64,000 nt of DNA from Streptomyces rapamycinicus NRRL 5491 (GCF_024298965.1 NZ_CP085193.1:3534001-3598000), one strand, 5' to 3'; positions 8,861 through 18,106 are shown, numbered from the stretch's first letter. Notes: generated by a model from the letters alone, not told the origin. Translations and numbers: made by a program.

Positions 8861-8902
8861 GCCGGTCTGCCGCTCCTTCCCCCTCGCGGGCGGCAGACCG
8901 GC
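8861..8902. terminator. Inverted repeat downstream of LPMO gene
   Basis: Two perfect 12-bp arms (GCCGGTCTGCCG and its complement) separated by 18 bases, 74 bp after the LPMO stop. It probably ends or stabilises the LPMO transcript; no T-run follows. Confidence 0.55.
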
Positions 8903-8922
8903 CCCGCCCGGGAAATATCGCG

Positions 8923-8952
8923 TGGACACGGAGACATCGGGGCCCCTAGAGT
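8923..8952 (+). promoter_or_regulatory. Vegetative-type promoter before leader ORF and GNAT gene
   Basis: TGGACA (8923-8928) and TAGAGT (8947-8952) are 18 bp apart, close to the primary-sigma consensus. This predicts a transcript starting near 8959 with a 5' leader of about 150 nt before the acetyltransferase start. Confidence 0.5.
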
Positions 8953-8989
8953 GCGAGCACGCCCTTGATCAAGGAAGGAGGCGAGAGCA

Positions 8990-9049
8990 ATGGACATCAC
9001 GACGTTTCCGCGCTCCCGCCCCCTGTCCACCGGGCGTACCCGCGTCTGA
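8990..9049 (+). CDS. Possible 19-residue leader peptide
   Basis: A tiny ORF (ATG 8990, TGA 9047-9049) follows an unusually strong ribosome-binding sequence, AAGGAAGGAGG, 8 nt before the start. It lies inside the predicted 5' leader of the acetyltransferase gene and ends 60 bp before that gene. The peptide is MDITTFPRSRPLSTGRTRV, rich in Arg, Thr and Ser. A small inverted repeat TGATC/GATCA follows its stop. It could be a regulatory leader ORF or a chance one; the strength of the ribosome site is the main evidence. Confidence 0.45.
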   Translation: MDITTFPRSRPLSTGRTRV

Positions 9050-9109
9050 TCACACATCGTTCGATCAGGCATCCGACCGGGAGCGCAGCACTCTCCTGGA
9101 AGGAATTCC

Positions 9110-10018
9110 ATGACCGATCTGGTCATCCGTCCCCTCACCGAGGGCGACGCCCATCTGTTCCATGACCTACAGGTCCCCTCGCTCGTCGGCCGGGGCACCC
9201 TCGGCCACACCTATGCCACCGTCGGCCAGGGCGGCGAGTACCGCCCCGACTGGACCTGGGTGGCACTGCGCGAGGGGCGGGTAGTGGCCCGCGCCGCGTG
9301 GTGGGCCGGGCCGGAGGACTCCGCGCCCGTCGCGCTGGACTGGTTCGACTTCGCCGAGGGCGAGGCCGACGCCGCCGCCGAACTGCTGCGCACCGCACCG
9401 CTGCGCACCGAGTACACCCTGCTGGCCCCGCCCGGCTGGCGCGATCAGCCCAAGGTGCGGGCCGCCGCCCAGGCCCGTATCGACGCCGCCGTGGCGGGCG
9501 GGCTCACCCCGCTGGTCGAGCGCTACCGCTATGAGTGGACGCCGGATTGCGGACTGCCCGAGCGCCCGGGGCGGCTGGAGTTCCGGCCGGAGCCCGATGA
9601 CGCGGCGATCGAGGACGCGCTGCGCCGCATCATGCCGGACACGCTCGACGCGCACGACCGGCGCGCCATCGCCCGGGGAGGTGTCGATGCCGCGGTGCGG
9701 GAGCTCATGGACATCCTCACCTGGTTCCCGTCGCCGCGCGAGTGGTGGCAGCTGGCCTGGACGCCCGGAGGGGAGCTGGTCGGCATCCAGGTGCCCGCGC
9801 GCAATCCGGGCGGGCTCTGCGTGGGCTACATAGGGGTCGTCGCCGAGCAGCGCGGCCACGGCTACGCGTACGACCTGCTCGTGGAGTGCACCCACGATCT
9901 GGTGGAGCAGGGGGCCACGAAGATCGCGGCGGCGACGGACCAGCCCAACCTCCCCATGGCCGCGCACTTCGCCAGGGCGGGGTATCCCATCACCCAGGAG
10001 CGCATCGACCTCGTCTGA
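9110..10018 (+). CDS. GNAT-family N-acetyltransferase
   Basis: Cytoplasmic acetyl-CoA-dependent acyltransferase of 302 residues. The C-terminal half contains the GNAT motif A region (V-A-E-Q-R-G-H-G-Y-A-Y-D-L-L, the acetyl-CoA pyrophosphate loop), followed by a typical A-A-A-T-D-Q-P-N-x-P-M-A-A-H-F-x-R-A-G-Y terminus. The first half (about 1-150) resembles a degenerate GNAT domain, so the protein may be a tandem-GNAT type. The ribosome site GGAAGG is well placed. Substrate unknown. It is a single gene between the LPMO and treZ genes. Confidence 0.85.
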   Translation: MTDLVIRPLTEGDAHLFHDLQVPSLVGRGTLGHTYATVGQGGEYRPDWTWVALREGRVVARAAWWAGPEDSAPVALDWFDFAEGEADAAAELLRTAPLRTEYTLLAPPGWRDQPKVRAAAQARIDAAVAGGLTPLVERYRYEWTPDCGLPERPGRLEFRPEPDDAAIEDALRRIMPDTLDAHDRRAIARGGVDAAVRELMDILTWFPSPREWWQLAWTPGGELVGIQVPARNPGGLCVGYIGVVAEQRGHGYAYDLLVECTHDLVEQGATKIAAATDQPNLPMAAHFARAGYPITQERIDLV

Positions 10019-10101
10019 CCGCTGTCGCCCTGCTGCGCCGTCGGCGCCGCGTCCCGCAGCATGGTCGAGGACCGTAGCCAGGTCGAGGTGAGGAGACGCC
10101 A

Positions 10102-11859
10102 GTGCTGTTCGAGGTGTGGGCGCCGCACGCCGAGCGGGTCGGGCTCCATGTGGACGGGCGGGACCGCCCCATGGAGCCCGACCCGGGCCGCGCCGGGTGG
10201 TGGCGGGCCGAGGCCGGGGCCGGGCCCGGCACGCGGTACGGTTTCGCGCTCGACGACGGCCCGCCGCTCCCCGATCCGCGCTCCCGCCGCCAGCCGGACG
10301 GCCCGGAGGGGCTGAGCGCGGTGGTCGACCACTCCCGCTTCCGCTGGGAGCGGGAGTGGTTCGGGCGGCCACTGCCGGGCGCGGTCCTCTACGAGCTGCA
10401 CATCGGCACCTTCACCCATGAGGGCACCTTCGACGCGGCGGCCGAACAGCTGCCGCACCTGGCCGAGTTGGGCATCACCCATGTGCAGCTGATGCCCGTC
10501 TGCCCGTTCCCCGGGACCCACGGCTGGGGTTACGACGGGGTGGCGCCCTGGGCGGTGCACGAGCCGTACGGCGGGCCGGAGGGGCTGGCGCGCTTCGTGG
10601 ACGCCGCACACGGGCACGGCCTCGGCGTGGTCCTCGATGTGGTCCACAACCATCTGGGCCCCTCCGGGAACCACCTCCCGGCCTTCGGCCCGTACTTCAC
10701 CGAAACCCACCACACCCCCTGGGGCGCGGCGGTCAACCTCGACGCGCCCGGCTCCGACGAGGTGCGCGCGTACTTCCTCGGCAGCGCGCTCGCCTGGCTG
10801 CGCGACTTCCGGCTGGACGGGCTGCGGCTGGACGCGGTGCACGCGCTGCGCGACACCCGGGCCCGGCACTTCCTGGCCGAGCTGTCGGCCGCCGTGGACG
10901 CGCTGGCCGCCCGCACCGGCCGTCCGCTGTTCCTCATCGGCGAGTCGGACCTCAACGATCCGCGCACCACCCTCCCGCGCGAGGCGGGCGGCCACGGTCT
11001 GCACGCACAGTGGAACGACGACTTCCATCACGCCCTGCACACATTCCTCACCGGTGAGCGGCAGGGCTACTACGCCGACTTCGCCGCCGAGGGGCCCGGG
11101 GCCCTGGTCAAGACGCTGATGGGCGGCTTCTTCCACGACGGCACCCATTCGGCGTTCCGGGGCCGCCGCCACGGCAGTCCGCTGAACACCCACACCACCC
11201 CCGCGCACCGGCTGCTCGGCTACGCCCAGACCCATGACCAGGTGGGCAACCGCGCGGTCGGCGACCGGCTCTCCGCCCGGCTCTCCCCCGGGCTGCTGGC
11301 CTGCGCGGCGGCCGTGGTGCTGTGCGCGCCCTTCACCCCGATGCTCTTCATGGGCGAGGAGTGGGGCGCCCGCACGCCCTGGCAGTACTTCACCGACCAC
11401 CAGGATCCGGAGCTGGCCGAGGCGGTGCGGTCCGGCCGCCGCCGGGAATTCGCCGCCCACGGCTGGGCGGCGGGGGACGTGCCCGACCCCCAGGACCCGG
11501 CCACCCGGCTGCGGTCCTGCCTCGACTGGCGGGAACCGGAGCGGGAGCCGCACCGGGCGCTGCTCGACTGGTACCGCCGGTTGATCGCGCTGCGCCGCGC
11601 CGAACCGGCCCTGACCGACCCGACCTGGTCGTACACGGGCCTGTCCTCCGGTTCGGACGGCTGCTTCAGCTTTCAGCGCGGCCCGCTGCGGGTCCTGCTC
11701 AACCCGGGCGACCGGCCGGTCAAGACCTGGCTCGGGCCCCGGACCGGCGAGGTCACCGAGGTGGTGGCCGCCTGGCGGCGGATCGAGCTGCCGGGCCCGG
11801 ACGGCATGCTGAGACTGCCGCCCGAGACCGCCGCCGTGCTGCGCTGCGGCTCACGATAG
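10102..11859 (+). CDS. treZ: Malto-oligosyltrehalose trehalohydrolase TreZ
   Basis: GH13 hydrolase releasing free trehalose from the maltooligosyltrehalose made by TreY. The 585-residue protein starts with an N-terminal beta domain (F-E-V-W-A-P-H-A-E-R-V), then the barrel with Y-E-L-H-I-G-T-F-T, DVVHNHLGP, G-L-R-L-D-A-V-H (nucleophile Asp about 244), I-G-E-S-D-L-N-D (acid/base Glu about 281) and Q-T-H-D-Q-V-G-N-R (Asp about 379), then F-M-G-E-E-W-G-A. The start is GTG 10102 with GAGGTGAGGAG upstream. The gene ends 12 bp from the convergent msrB. TreX, TreY and TreZ here are three separate transcription units within 12 kb rather than one operon. Confidence 0.95.
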   Translation: MLFEVWAPHAERVGLHVDGRDRPMEPDPGRAGWWRAEAGAGPGTRYGFALDDGPPLPDPRSRRQPDGPEGLSAVVDHSRFRWEREWFGRPLPGAVLYELHIGTFTHEGTFDAAAEQLPHLAELGITHVQLMPVCPFPGTHGWGYDGVAPWAVHEPYGGPEGLARFVDAAHGHGLGVVLDVVHNHLGPSGNHLPAFGPYFTETHHTPWGAAVNLDAPGSDEVRAYFLGSALAWLRDFRLDGLRLDAVHALRDTRARHFLAELSAAVDALAARTGRPLFLIGESDLNDPRTTLPREAGGHGLHAQWNDDFHHALHTFLTGERQGYYADFAAEGPGALVKTLMGGFFHDGTHSAFRGRRHGSPLNTHTTPAHRLLGYAQTHDQVGNRAVGDRLSARLSPGLLACAAAVVLCAPFTPMLFMGEEWGARTPWQYFTDHQDPELAEAVRSGRRREFAAHGWAAGDVPDPQDPATRLRSCLDWREPEREPHRALLDWYRRLIALRRAEPALTDPTWSYTGLSSGSDGCFSFQRGPLRVLLNPGDRPVKTWLGPRTGEVTEVVAAWRRIELPGPDGMLRLPPETAAVLRCGSR

Positions 11860-11871
11860 GGAGCGCGAGGC

Positions 11872-12279
11872 TCAGCTCTCCTCGGGGCTCAGCCGCAGCG
11901 AGATGGAGTTGATGCAGTACCGCTGGTCGGTCGGGGTGGGGTAGCCCTCGCCCGAGAAGACATGGCCGAGATGCGAACCACAGCGGGTGCACCGCACCTC
12001 GGTGCGGACCATGCCGTGCGAGCGGTCCTCGATCAGTTCGACGGCCGAGCTGTCCGCCGGGTCGTAGAACGACGGCCAGCCACAGTGGCTCTCGAACTTC
12101 GTCTCCGAGCGGAACAGCTCCGCCCCGCACGCCCGGCACGAGTAGACGCCGACCGTCTTGGAATCGGTGTACTCACCAGTGAAGGCACGCTCGGTGCCGG
12201 CCTCCCGCAGCACGTGGTACTCCTGCGGAGTCAGCTCCGCTCGCCACTGCTCCTCCGGCTTGTCGATCTCGTACGCCAT
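11872..12279 (-). CDS. msrB: Peptide-methionine (R)-S-oxide reductase
   Basis: Repairs the R-epimer of oxidised methionine in cytoplasmic proteins, using thioredoxin-type reductants. The 135-residue protein has both structural zinc CxxC pairs (Cys48/51 and Cys97/100), the E-S-H-C-G-W-P-S-F motif and the catalytic Cys122 in R-Y-C-I-N-S. The length is normal for a stand-alone MsrB. It lies 14 bp downstream of murC on the same strand and is probably cotranscribed with it. Confidence 0.96.
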   Translation of the reverse strand: MAYEIDKPEEQWRAELTPQEYHVLREAGTERAFTGEYTDSKTVGVYSCRACGAELFRSETKFESHCGWPSFYDPADSSAVELIEDRSHGMVRTEVRCTRCGSHLGHVFSGEGYPTPTDQRYCINSISLRLSPEES

Positions 12280-12293
12280 GGGGACGGACCTCC

Positions 12294-13715
12294 TCAGTTC
12301 TCCGGGCTCTGCAGACGGGCGAGGATCTCCGGACCGAGGTCCGTCACATCGCCGGCGCCCATGGTGAGAACAAGGTCACCGGGCTTCGCCATTCCGGCGA
12401 TCAGCTCGGGCACCGCGTTCCGGTCGTGCTCGGCGGTCACATCCGCCCCGTGGCGGGCCGCGGCGTCGATGATCAGAGCGCTGGTGACGCCGGGTACCGG
12501 GTCCTCCCGGGCGGGGTAGATGTCCAGGACCACGGAGGCGTCGGCGAGCGCGAGCGCCTCGCCCATCTCGGTGCCCAGCTCCTGGGTGCGGCTGAACAGA
12601 TGCGGCTGGAAGACCACCAGCACCCGGCCCTCCCCGGCGCCGCCGCGGATCGCCTCGAGGTCCGCGGCGATCTCGGTGGGGTGGTGGGCGTAGGAGTCGA
12701 TCACCTGCACCCCGGCCGCGGTGCCCTTGAGCTGGAGCCGCCGCTTGACGCCCGTGTACGAGGCGAGGGCGGGGGCCAGTTCGGCGGCCGGGACGTCGAG
12801 GGCGGCGCCCGCGGTGAGGGCGGCCACGGCGTTGAGCGCGTAGTGGCGGCCGGGGACGGAGACGGTGAAGGTGAGCTCCGCACCGCCCAGGGACTCCGCG
12901 AGCCGGACGGTGACCTCGCTGGTCAGCCCGTGCGCCTCGATGGCCAGGACTCGCACGTCCGCGCCCGCGTCCGCGCCGTAGGTGAGCACCCGCAGGCCGT
13001 CGCGCCCGCCGACCCGGGCGGTCAGCTCACGGGCGCCGGGGTGGTCGGCGGAGACCACCAGGGTGCCGCCGGGCCGGACCCGGCCGACGAAGGTCTGATA
13101 CGACTCGTAGATCTCGTCCATCGAGGCGTAGTTGGCGTGGTGGTCGAGCTCCACATTGAGGATGATCGCCACCTCGGGCGCGTACTTGTGGAAGCTGCGG
13201 TCGCTCTCGTCGGCCTCGGCGACGAAGATCTCGCCCTCGCCGTGGAGGGCGCTGGAGCCGGGGGCGTCCAGATCGCCGCCGATGACGTACGACGGGTCCA
13301 GGCCGAGGGTGCGCAGCGAGACGGCCAGCATCGAGGTCGTGGTCGTCTTGCCGTGGGTGCCCGCGACGGCGATCGGCCGGGAGCCGTCCATCAGCGCGGC
13401 GAGCGCGTCGGAGCGGTGCACCACCGGGATGCCGCGCTCCCGCGCCGTGACCAGCTCCAGGTTGTCGTCGCGGATGGCGCTGGAGACGACGACGCTGGTG
13501 GCGTCGTCTGCGAGGTTCCCGGCGGAGTGGCCGATGTGCACCGTCGCGCCGAGCTCACGCAGCGCCCCGACGATCGGCGAGTCCTTGGTGTCGCTGCCCG
13601 AGACCCGCGCCCCGCGCATGGCGAGGACCTTCGCCACGCCCGACATCCCGGCGCCGCCGATGCCGATGAAGTGCGGTCGATCCAGCGTGTCGGAGGCGGT
13701 GCCGGCCGGTGCCAT
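12294..13715 (-). CDS. murC: UDP-N-acetylmuramate-L-alanine ligase
   Basis: ATP-dependent cytoplasmic ligase adding the first residue of the peptidoglycan stem peptide. The 473-residue protein has the N-terminal Rossmann signature [11 protein letters not shown] (16-26), the ATP-binding G-T-H-G-K-T-T-T-T loop (119-127), the E-A-D-E-S-D motif, the central D-H-H-A-N-Y region and a C-terminal D-S-Y-A-H-H-P-T-E motif. ATG 13715 has an AGGGGAG ribosome site; longer in-frame upstream starts would run through low-complexity Pro/Arg sequence. Here murC is separated from the dcw cluster, as expected for Streptomyces, and followed by msrB. Confidence 0.95.
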   Translation of the reverse strand: MAPAGTASDTLDRPHFIGIGGAGMSGVAKVLAMRGARVSGSDTKDSPIVGALRELGATVHIGHSAGNLADDATSVVVSSAIRDDNLELVTARERGIPVVHRSDALAALMDGSRPIAVAGTHGKTTTTSMLAVSLRTLGLDPSYVIGGDLDAPGSSALHGEGEIFVAEADESDRSFHKYAPEVAIILNVELDHHANYASMDEIYESYQTFVGRVRPGGTLVVSADHPGARELTARVGGRDGLRVLTYGADAGADVRVLAIEAHGLTSEVTVRLAESLGGAELTFTVSVPGRHYALNAVAALTAGAALDVPAAELAPALASYTGVKRRLQLKGTAAGVQVIDSYAHHPTEIAADLEAIRGGAGEGRVLVVFQPHLFSRTQELGTEMGEALALADASVVLDIYPAREDPVPGVTSALIIDAAARHGADVTAEHDRNAVPELIAGMAKPGDLVLTMGAGDVTDLGPEILARLQSPEN

Positions 13716-13822
13716 GTACGGGTCTCCCCTGGTTCGCGGTGTGTGCTGTCGGCCCGATTCTCGCACCCCCGGCGGCCCGCCCCGCCGATGGCCGGACGGG
13801 GCCGAGGTCGGGGTCGGGGCTC

Positions 13823-13900
13823 GACCGATGGCCACCGGGGCCAGGGCCGGGACCGGGACTGAGCCGATGGCCGCCCGGACCGGGGCCGGGGCCGGGGCTC
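13823..13900. repeat. GC-rich imperfect direct repeat
   Basis: Two roughly 40-bp copies, each beginning with CCGATGGCC and continuing with GGGCCGGGACCGGG-like sequence, fill the gap between murC and the next gene and reach the latter's stop codon. No promoter or RNA is evident. Confidence 0.6.
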
Positions 13901-14393
13901 AGCCGCCGGCCGAGGGCTGGTCCTCGTCCACCGCGTGCGCGAAGAGCTTCAACACCGGAACCCCCACCTTGTGGCGCGCCCGCGAGGCCCAGTCCCGGTG
14001 GAAGAACTCCTCCACGAAGTGCGGGGCGGTGAGCACGATCACCTCATCGGCCCGGGTCTCCTCCACCACCCCGCGCAGCACCTCCAGCGGACGGCGCTGG
14101 ACGACATGGCCCCGGGCCCGGCTCCCGGCCGCCTCGAGCGCCGCCACCGAGTGGGTCAGCGCCTGCTCGGCGGGGGCCAGCGCCTCCTTGCCCTCCGGCT
14201 CGTCCCCCTCCTGGGCGGCCTGTTCCAGCTCGCCGAGGGCGATGTCGTCGATCGCGCGCAGCAGCCGGTCCTTGCTGCCCCGGGGCTGCATCAGGACGAC
14301 GAAGGAGACCGGATCATCGCCGTGCAGGGTGGTGACGAATTCAACGTCGGCGGGGGTCAGGGGCTTCTCAATCATCAATACGCTCGTGAACAC
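13899..14393 (-). CDS. Conserved actinobacterial protein, Usp-like fold
   Basis: Protein of 164 residues found widely in Streptomyces. I recall database copies being labelled indole-3-glycerol-phosphate synthase, but no TrpC motif is present. It begins with a short beta/alpha unit containing F-V-V-L-M-Q-P-R-G, has a charged helical middle part rich in Glu, then A-D-E-V-I-V-L-T-A-P-H-F and V-G-V-P-V-L-K-L-F-A-H, which resemble the alternating strands of universal-stress-protein folds. GTG 14393 follows AAGGAGAAGG; ATG 14375 is an alternative. No enzymatic residues can be named and the function is unknown. Confidence 0.7.
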   Translation of the reverse strand: MFTSVLMIEKPLTPADVEFVTTLHGDDPVSFVVLMQPRGSKDRLLRAIDDIALGELEQAAQEGDEPEGKEALAPAEQALTHSVAALEAAGSRARGHVVQRRPLEVLRGVVEETRADEVIVLTAPHFVEEFFHRDWASRARHKVGVPVLKLFAHAVDEDQPSAGG

Positions 14394-14450
14394 GGCGGAT
14401 GCCCTTCTCCTTCGCGATCCCATTCGCGGGTTTACAGACGTTTTTATGAG

Positions 14451-15248
14451 TTATTGGTAAATCCGACGGTAGCGGGTGAAAAGAAACCCGGCTTCCTCCA
14501 GAACGGAAGCGAGAGTGAAGCGTTCCGGTTCCCCCAGTACGGGGCCGTTCATGATCCGCTTCGCGTCCCCCGCGGTGGCCAGGGGGGCCACCGCCAGACA
14601 CAGCTCGTCCAGCACCCCGGCCGCCGCGAACTCCGCCAGCAGCGTGGGGCCGCCCTCGGTGAGCAGCCGGGTGTTGCCGAGTTCCGCGAGCGCGGCCACG
14701 ATCGCCGCCGCGTCCACCCGCCCGGACGGCCCGGCCCCGGCGAAGACCACCTCGGCCCCCGCCGTACGGGCCGCTTCGATCCGCTCCTCCGCGGCCGTCG
14801 CGCCCGTGATCACGATCGTCGGGACCAGCGGCTCGGTGAACAGCGGCTGCGCGAAGTCCAGGTCCAGGCTCGCGCTCACGACGGCGATCGCGGGCGCGGG
14901 CGGCTGGCCGAGCGCCGCCCGCCGCTCGGCGAACGCCTCCCGGGCGCGTGCCGGGCGGTAGCCCTCGCGGCGCACGGTCTCCGCGCCCACGACGACGGCG
15001 TCGGCGAGCCCGCGCAGCACCCCGAAGATCCGCATGTCCGCGTCGGAGGACAGGGCCTTCGACCGGCCGTCGTGATGGGCCGCACCGTCCAGCGAGGACA
15101 CCATGTTGGCCCGCAGCCAGGCGCCGGAGGGGCCGTGCGGCGGCTCCGGGTACGCATAGGCGTCGGCCAGTTCGCCGAGGGCCCATTCGCGGTCCGCGGC
15201 GGGCGTTTCGGCAGGTGCGGGGACAGGCACGGGGAACAGGCGTCGCAT
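14451..15248 (-). CDS. RibD C-terminal-domain reductase (pyrimidine reductase family)
   Basis: Stand-alone NADPH-dependent reductase of the RibD-C/DHFR-like fold, 265 residues. Family features visible are A-N-M-V-S-S-L-D-G-A near residue 50, the V-V-V-G-A-E-T-V-R-R-E-G-Y segment, and L-L-T-E-G-G-P-T-L-L near the C-terminus that binds the nucleotide. Without the deaminase half of RibD it may reduce a riboflavin-like or unrelated pterin substrate; 5-amino-6-ribosylaminouracil phosphate reductase activity is possible but unproven. ATG 15248 has no strong ribosome site. The gene faces away from the ZapE-like gene. Confidence 0.85.
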   Translation of the reverse strand: MRRLFPVPVPAPAETPAADREWALGELADAYAYPEPPHGPSGAWLRANMVSSLDGAAHHDGRSKALSSDADMRIFGVLRGLADAVVVGAETVRREGYRPARAREAFAERRAALGQPPAPAIAVVSASLDLDFAQPLFTEPLVPTIVITGATAAEERIEAARTAGAEVVFAGAGPSGRVDAAAIVAALAELGNTRLLTEGGPTLLAEFAAAGVLDELCLAVAPLATAGDAKRIMNGPVLGEPERFTLASVLEEAGFLFTRYRRIYQ

Positions 15249-15301
15249 AGGCCGCAGTGTGACATGCCTCCCTCTCGGACAGTGGCCGGGTGAAGAGCGA
15301 C

Positions 15302-15307
15302 TACCCT
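15302..15307 (+). promoter_or_regulatory. -10 element of leaderless zapE promoter
   Basis: TACCCT lies 8 nt upstream of GTG 15316. No ribosome site is visible between them, so a leaderless transcript is likely. Confidence 0.4.
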
Positions 15308-15315
15308 GGACATCC

Positions 15316-16440
15316 GTGTCTGCACCAACCACCGCATCCGGCTCGGCAGGCCGCATAGCCGCCGAAGCCAACGAAGCCCCCGCAGCCCTCACCGCCCGTG
15401 CGCCGCAGGTTCCGGCGGAGCGTCTGGTCGCCGAGATGGTGCCGCCGCCCCGCTTCGCCACCGTGAGCTTCGACAACTACATCACCGACCCCGGCCAGCC
15501 CAGCCAGGCCGAGGCGGTCGAGGCGCTGAGAGCCTTCGCCGCACGGCTCGGTGACGGCGCGGACGCGAAGGGCGGGCGCCGCAGGCACTGGTTCCGCCGG
15601 GCGGCCAAGCCCGCCGCGAGCGGCGGCCCGCGCGGGATGTACCTCGACGGCGGCTACGGCGTCGGCAAAACCCATCTGCTGGCCTCCCTGTGGCACGCCA
15701 CCCCGGCCGCCCCCGAGCTGAAGGCGTTCGGCACCTTCGTGGAGCTGACGAACCTGGTCGGCGCGCTCGGCTTCCAGCAGACCGTGAAGACCCTGAGCGG
15801 GCACCGGCTGCTGTGCATCGACGAGTTCGAGCTGGACGACCCGGGCGACACCGTCCTGGTCTCCACGCTGCTGGGCAAGCTGGTCGAGGCGGGCGTGGCA
15901 CTCGCCGCGACGTCCAACACGCTGCCCGGCAAGCTGGGCGAGGGCCGGTTCGCCGCGGCCGACTTCCTGCGCGAGATACAGGGGCTGTCCGCCCGCTTCC
16001 GTACGCTGCGCATCGACGGCGAGGACTACCGCCACCGCGGTCTGCCCGCGGCCCCGGCCCCGCACTCCGACGAGACGGTCACCCGGGCCGCGCACCACGT
16101 CCCCGGCGCCTCCCTGGACGACTTCCCCGCCCTGCTTGACCACCTGTCCCGGGTGCACCCCAGCCGCTACGGCGCGATGTGCGACGGCGTCCAGGCCGTC
16201 TGCCTGACCGGGGTCGCCCCGGTGCCCGACCAGTCCACCGCGCTGCGGCTGGTGGTGCTGGCGGACCGGCTCTACGACCGCGAGGTGCCGGTGCTGGCCT
16301 CCGGGATGCCGTTCGACCGGCTCTTCAGCGAGGAAATGCTGAGCGGCGGCTACCGGAAGAAGTACTTCCGGGCGATATCCCGGCTCACCGCCCTCGCCCG
16401 CGACGCGAAGGGGCTGGCCGACGCGTCGTACGCACGCTGA
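15316..16440 (+). CDS. zapE: Cell division protein ZapE / AFG1-like ATPase
   Basis: P-loop ATPase of the AFG1/ZapE family (374 aa), linked in proteobacteria to FtsZ-ring destabilisation and in mitochondria to protein quality control. The Walker A motif is G-G-Y-G-V-G-K-T-H and Walker B is L-L-C-I-D-E-F-E-L-D-D. The sensor region A-A-T-S-N-T and the family stretch Y-R-K-K-Y-F-R-A-I-S-R-L are also present. The N-terminus is Ala/Pro-rich. GTG 15316 is favoured over an in-frame ATG at 15259 because of the -10 element just upstream. Confidence 0.9.
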   Translation: MSAPTTASGSAGRIAAEANEAPAALTARAPQVPAERLVAEMVPPPRFATVSFDNYITDPGQPSQAEAVEALRAFAARLGDGADAKGGRRRHWFRRAAKPAASGGPRGMYLDGGYGVGKTHLLASLWHATPAAPELKAFGTFVELTNLVGALGFQQTVKTLSGHRLLCIDEFELDDPGDTVLVSTLLGKLVEAGVALAATSNTLPGKLGEGRFAAADFLREIQGLSARFRTLRIDGEDYRHRGLPAAPAPHSDETVTRAAHHVPGASLDDFPALLDHLSRVHPSRYGAMCDGVQAVCLTGVAPVPDQSTALRLVVLADRLYDREVPVLASGMPFDRLFSEEMLSGGYRKKYFRAISRLTALARDAKGLADASYAR

Positions 16441-16549
16441 TCGGGATCGGACAGTTCTCGCGCATCGCTGATCGAATGGTTCCCGCGCGCCCGCGCGCGT
16501 GATACACACATCCGGTCATCTTCTCTGTCCGCCAGCAGGGAGTTACCGC

Positions 16550-17944
16550 ATGTCAGCGACACGACGTCAGCTTCTCGGCCGCACCGGCGCGCTGGGGGCC
16601 GCCATCGCCTTCACCGGCAGCGTCTCCGAGCTCTTCGCCGGAACGGCCGCGGCCGCCGAACCGGATTCCCCACCACTCGGCCGGGGTGGCTACGGCCCCC
16701 TGGTCCCCGACCCAGACGGACTGCTCGACCTCCCGGAGGGGTTCCGCTACCGGGTGCTCTCGCGCGAGGGCGACGAACTCCGCTCCGGCGAGGGCAAGGT
16801 CCCCAGCCACTGCGACGGCATGGCCGCCTTCCCGGGCCGCGCCGGCGGCCACCGCGGCCGTACGCATCTGGTCCGCAACCATGAGAACCGTCCGGACGCC
16901 GCGATCCGCGTCCCGGCCGTGAACGGCCTCACCTACGACCCGATGGGCCTGGGCGGCTGTACCGCGCTGGAGCTCGACTCCGGCAACCGCGTACTGTCCG
17001 AGCGGGTGGCCATCGCGGGCACCGCGGTCAACTGCGCGGGCGGCCCCACCCCCTGGCACACCTGGCTGACCTGCGAGGAGACCGAGGACCGGGCCGGTAC
17101 GAACGGCTACACCAAGGACCACGGCTTCATCTTCGAGGTCGACCCCCACGATCCGCGCCGCACCGGCGCCGTGCCCCTCACCGCCATGGGCCGCTTCCAG
17201 CACGAGGCCATCGCGGTCGATCCGCGCAGCGGCGTCGTCTACGAGACCGAGGACGCCTTCGAGAAGCCCTTCGGGCTCTTCTACCGCTTCCGGCCGAAGA
17301 AGCCGCTCGGCGGCATCGGCTCGCTGCGCGCGGGCGGGGAGCTACAGGCGCTGCGGGTGCCGGGGGTGCCCGATCTGTCCACCATCCAGGAGCCGGGCAC
17401 CACCTTCGACCGCGTCGAGTGGGTGGACGTCCCCGACCCGCTCGCCCGCGAAACCCCCATCCGCTTCCAGGACTTCGGCCCCGGAGGCATCACCCACGCC
17501 CAGAAGCTGGAGGGGTGCTACTGGGGCGGTACGTCGGTCTACTTCGTCTCCAGCTTCGCCAAGAGCGCGGACGGCTCGGCGGCCGACCACTTCGGCCAGA
17601 TCTGGCGCTACGACCCCGACCGGAGGCGCCTCACGCTGGTGATCGTCTTCGGCCCCGAGACGGATGTCCAGCTCCCCGGCGAGTCCCCCGACAACATCAC
17701 GCTCGCGCCCAGCGGCGGCCTGATGGTCTGCGAGGACGGCAACGGCGCACAGCATGTCTTCGGGGTGACCCGGCGCGGCGAGGTCTACGCGATGGCCCGG
17801 GGGCAGCAGAACATCGGCACCCCGGAGGAGCCGGAGTGGGGTGAGTTCGCGGGCGTCACCTTCGCGCCGGACCGCCGCACGATGTACGTGAACTGCTACA
17901 CCCCGGGCACGACGTTCGCCGTGACGGGCCCCTGGCGTCGCTAG
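16550..17944 (+). CDS. Tat-exported PhoX-like phosphatase (DUF839)
   Basis: Secreted beta-propeller protein of 464 residues related to the PhoX alkaline phosphatases. The N-terminus has a twin-arginine signal (T-R-R-Q-L-L-G-R then a hydrophobic stretch, cleavage probably near A-A-A-A). DUF839 hallmarks visible are V-R-N-H-E-N, T-W-L-T-C-E-E-T-E-D, V-Y-E-T-E-D and E-D-G-N-G near the end, which carry the Glu/Asp ligands of the Fe-Ca site in PhoX. ATG 16550 is chosen because it starts immediately before the Tat motif. No Pho box is obvious upstream, so phosphate regulation is unproven. Confidence 0.88.
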   Translation: MSATRRQLLGRTGALGAAIAFTGSVSELFAGTAAAAEPDSPPLGRGGYGPLVPDPDGLLDLPEGFRYRVLSREGDELRSGEGKVPSHCDGMAAFPGRAGGHRGRTHLVRNHENRPDAAIRVPAVNGLTYDPMGLGGCTALELDSGNRVLSERVAIAGTAVNCAGGPTPWHTWLTCEETEDRAGTNGYTKDHGFIFEVDPHDPRRTGAVPLTAMGRFQHEAIAVDPRSGVVYETEDAFEKPFGLFYRFRPKKPLGGIGSLRAGGELQALRVPGVPDLSTIQEPGTTFDRVEWVDVPDPLARETPIRFQDFGPGGITHAQKLEGCYWGGTSVYFVSSFAKSADGSAADHFGQIWRYDPDRRRLTLVIVFGPETDVQLPGESPDNITLAPSGGLMVCEDGNGAQHVFGVTRRGEVYAMARGQQNIGTPEEPEWGEFAGVTFAPDRRTMYVNCYTPGTTFAVTGPWRR

Positions 17945-17984
17945 CGCCTGTGTCCGGACAGCGCCGCCAAGCAGATCGGCAGAC

Positions 17985-18085
17985 GTTCGGCTGCGCCCCG
18001 AAGGGGCGCGGGGCTGTGTCGATATGCGGCTCCGCCGCGTGGGCGCGATCAGCCACGACCGCGCCGCAGACGATCGACGGCAGGT
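17985..18085. repeat. Streptomyces dispersed intergenic element
   Basis: The stretch with the GCGCCCCGAAGGGGCGC hairpin followed by a GATATGCGGCTCCGCCGCGT block is of a type I recall in many Streptomyces intergenic regions. A partial relative occurs at about 39002-39045. Confidence 0.5.
17993..18009. terminator. Hairpin after phoX-like gene
   Basis: GCGCCCC-GAA-GGGGCGC, a perfect 7-bp stem closed by a GAA loop, 49 bp after the stop codon and between convergent genes. Confidence 0.6.
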
Positions 18086-18106
18086 CAGGGCACTTCCAGC
18101 GAGCGC

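Noticed and set aside
13899..14393. Indole-3-glycerol-phosphate synthase
   Set aside because: A label I recall for homologues, but no TrpC barrel motifs are present.
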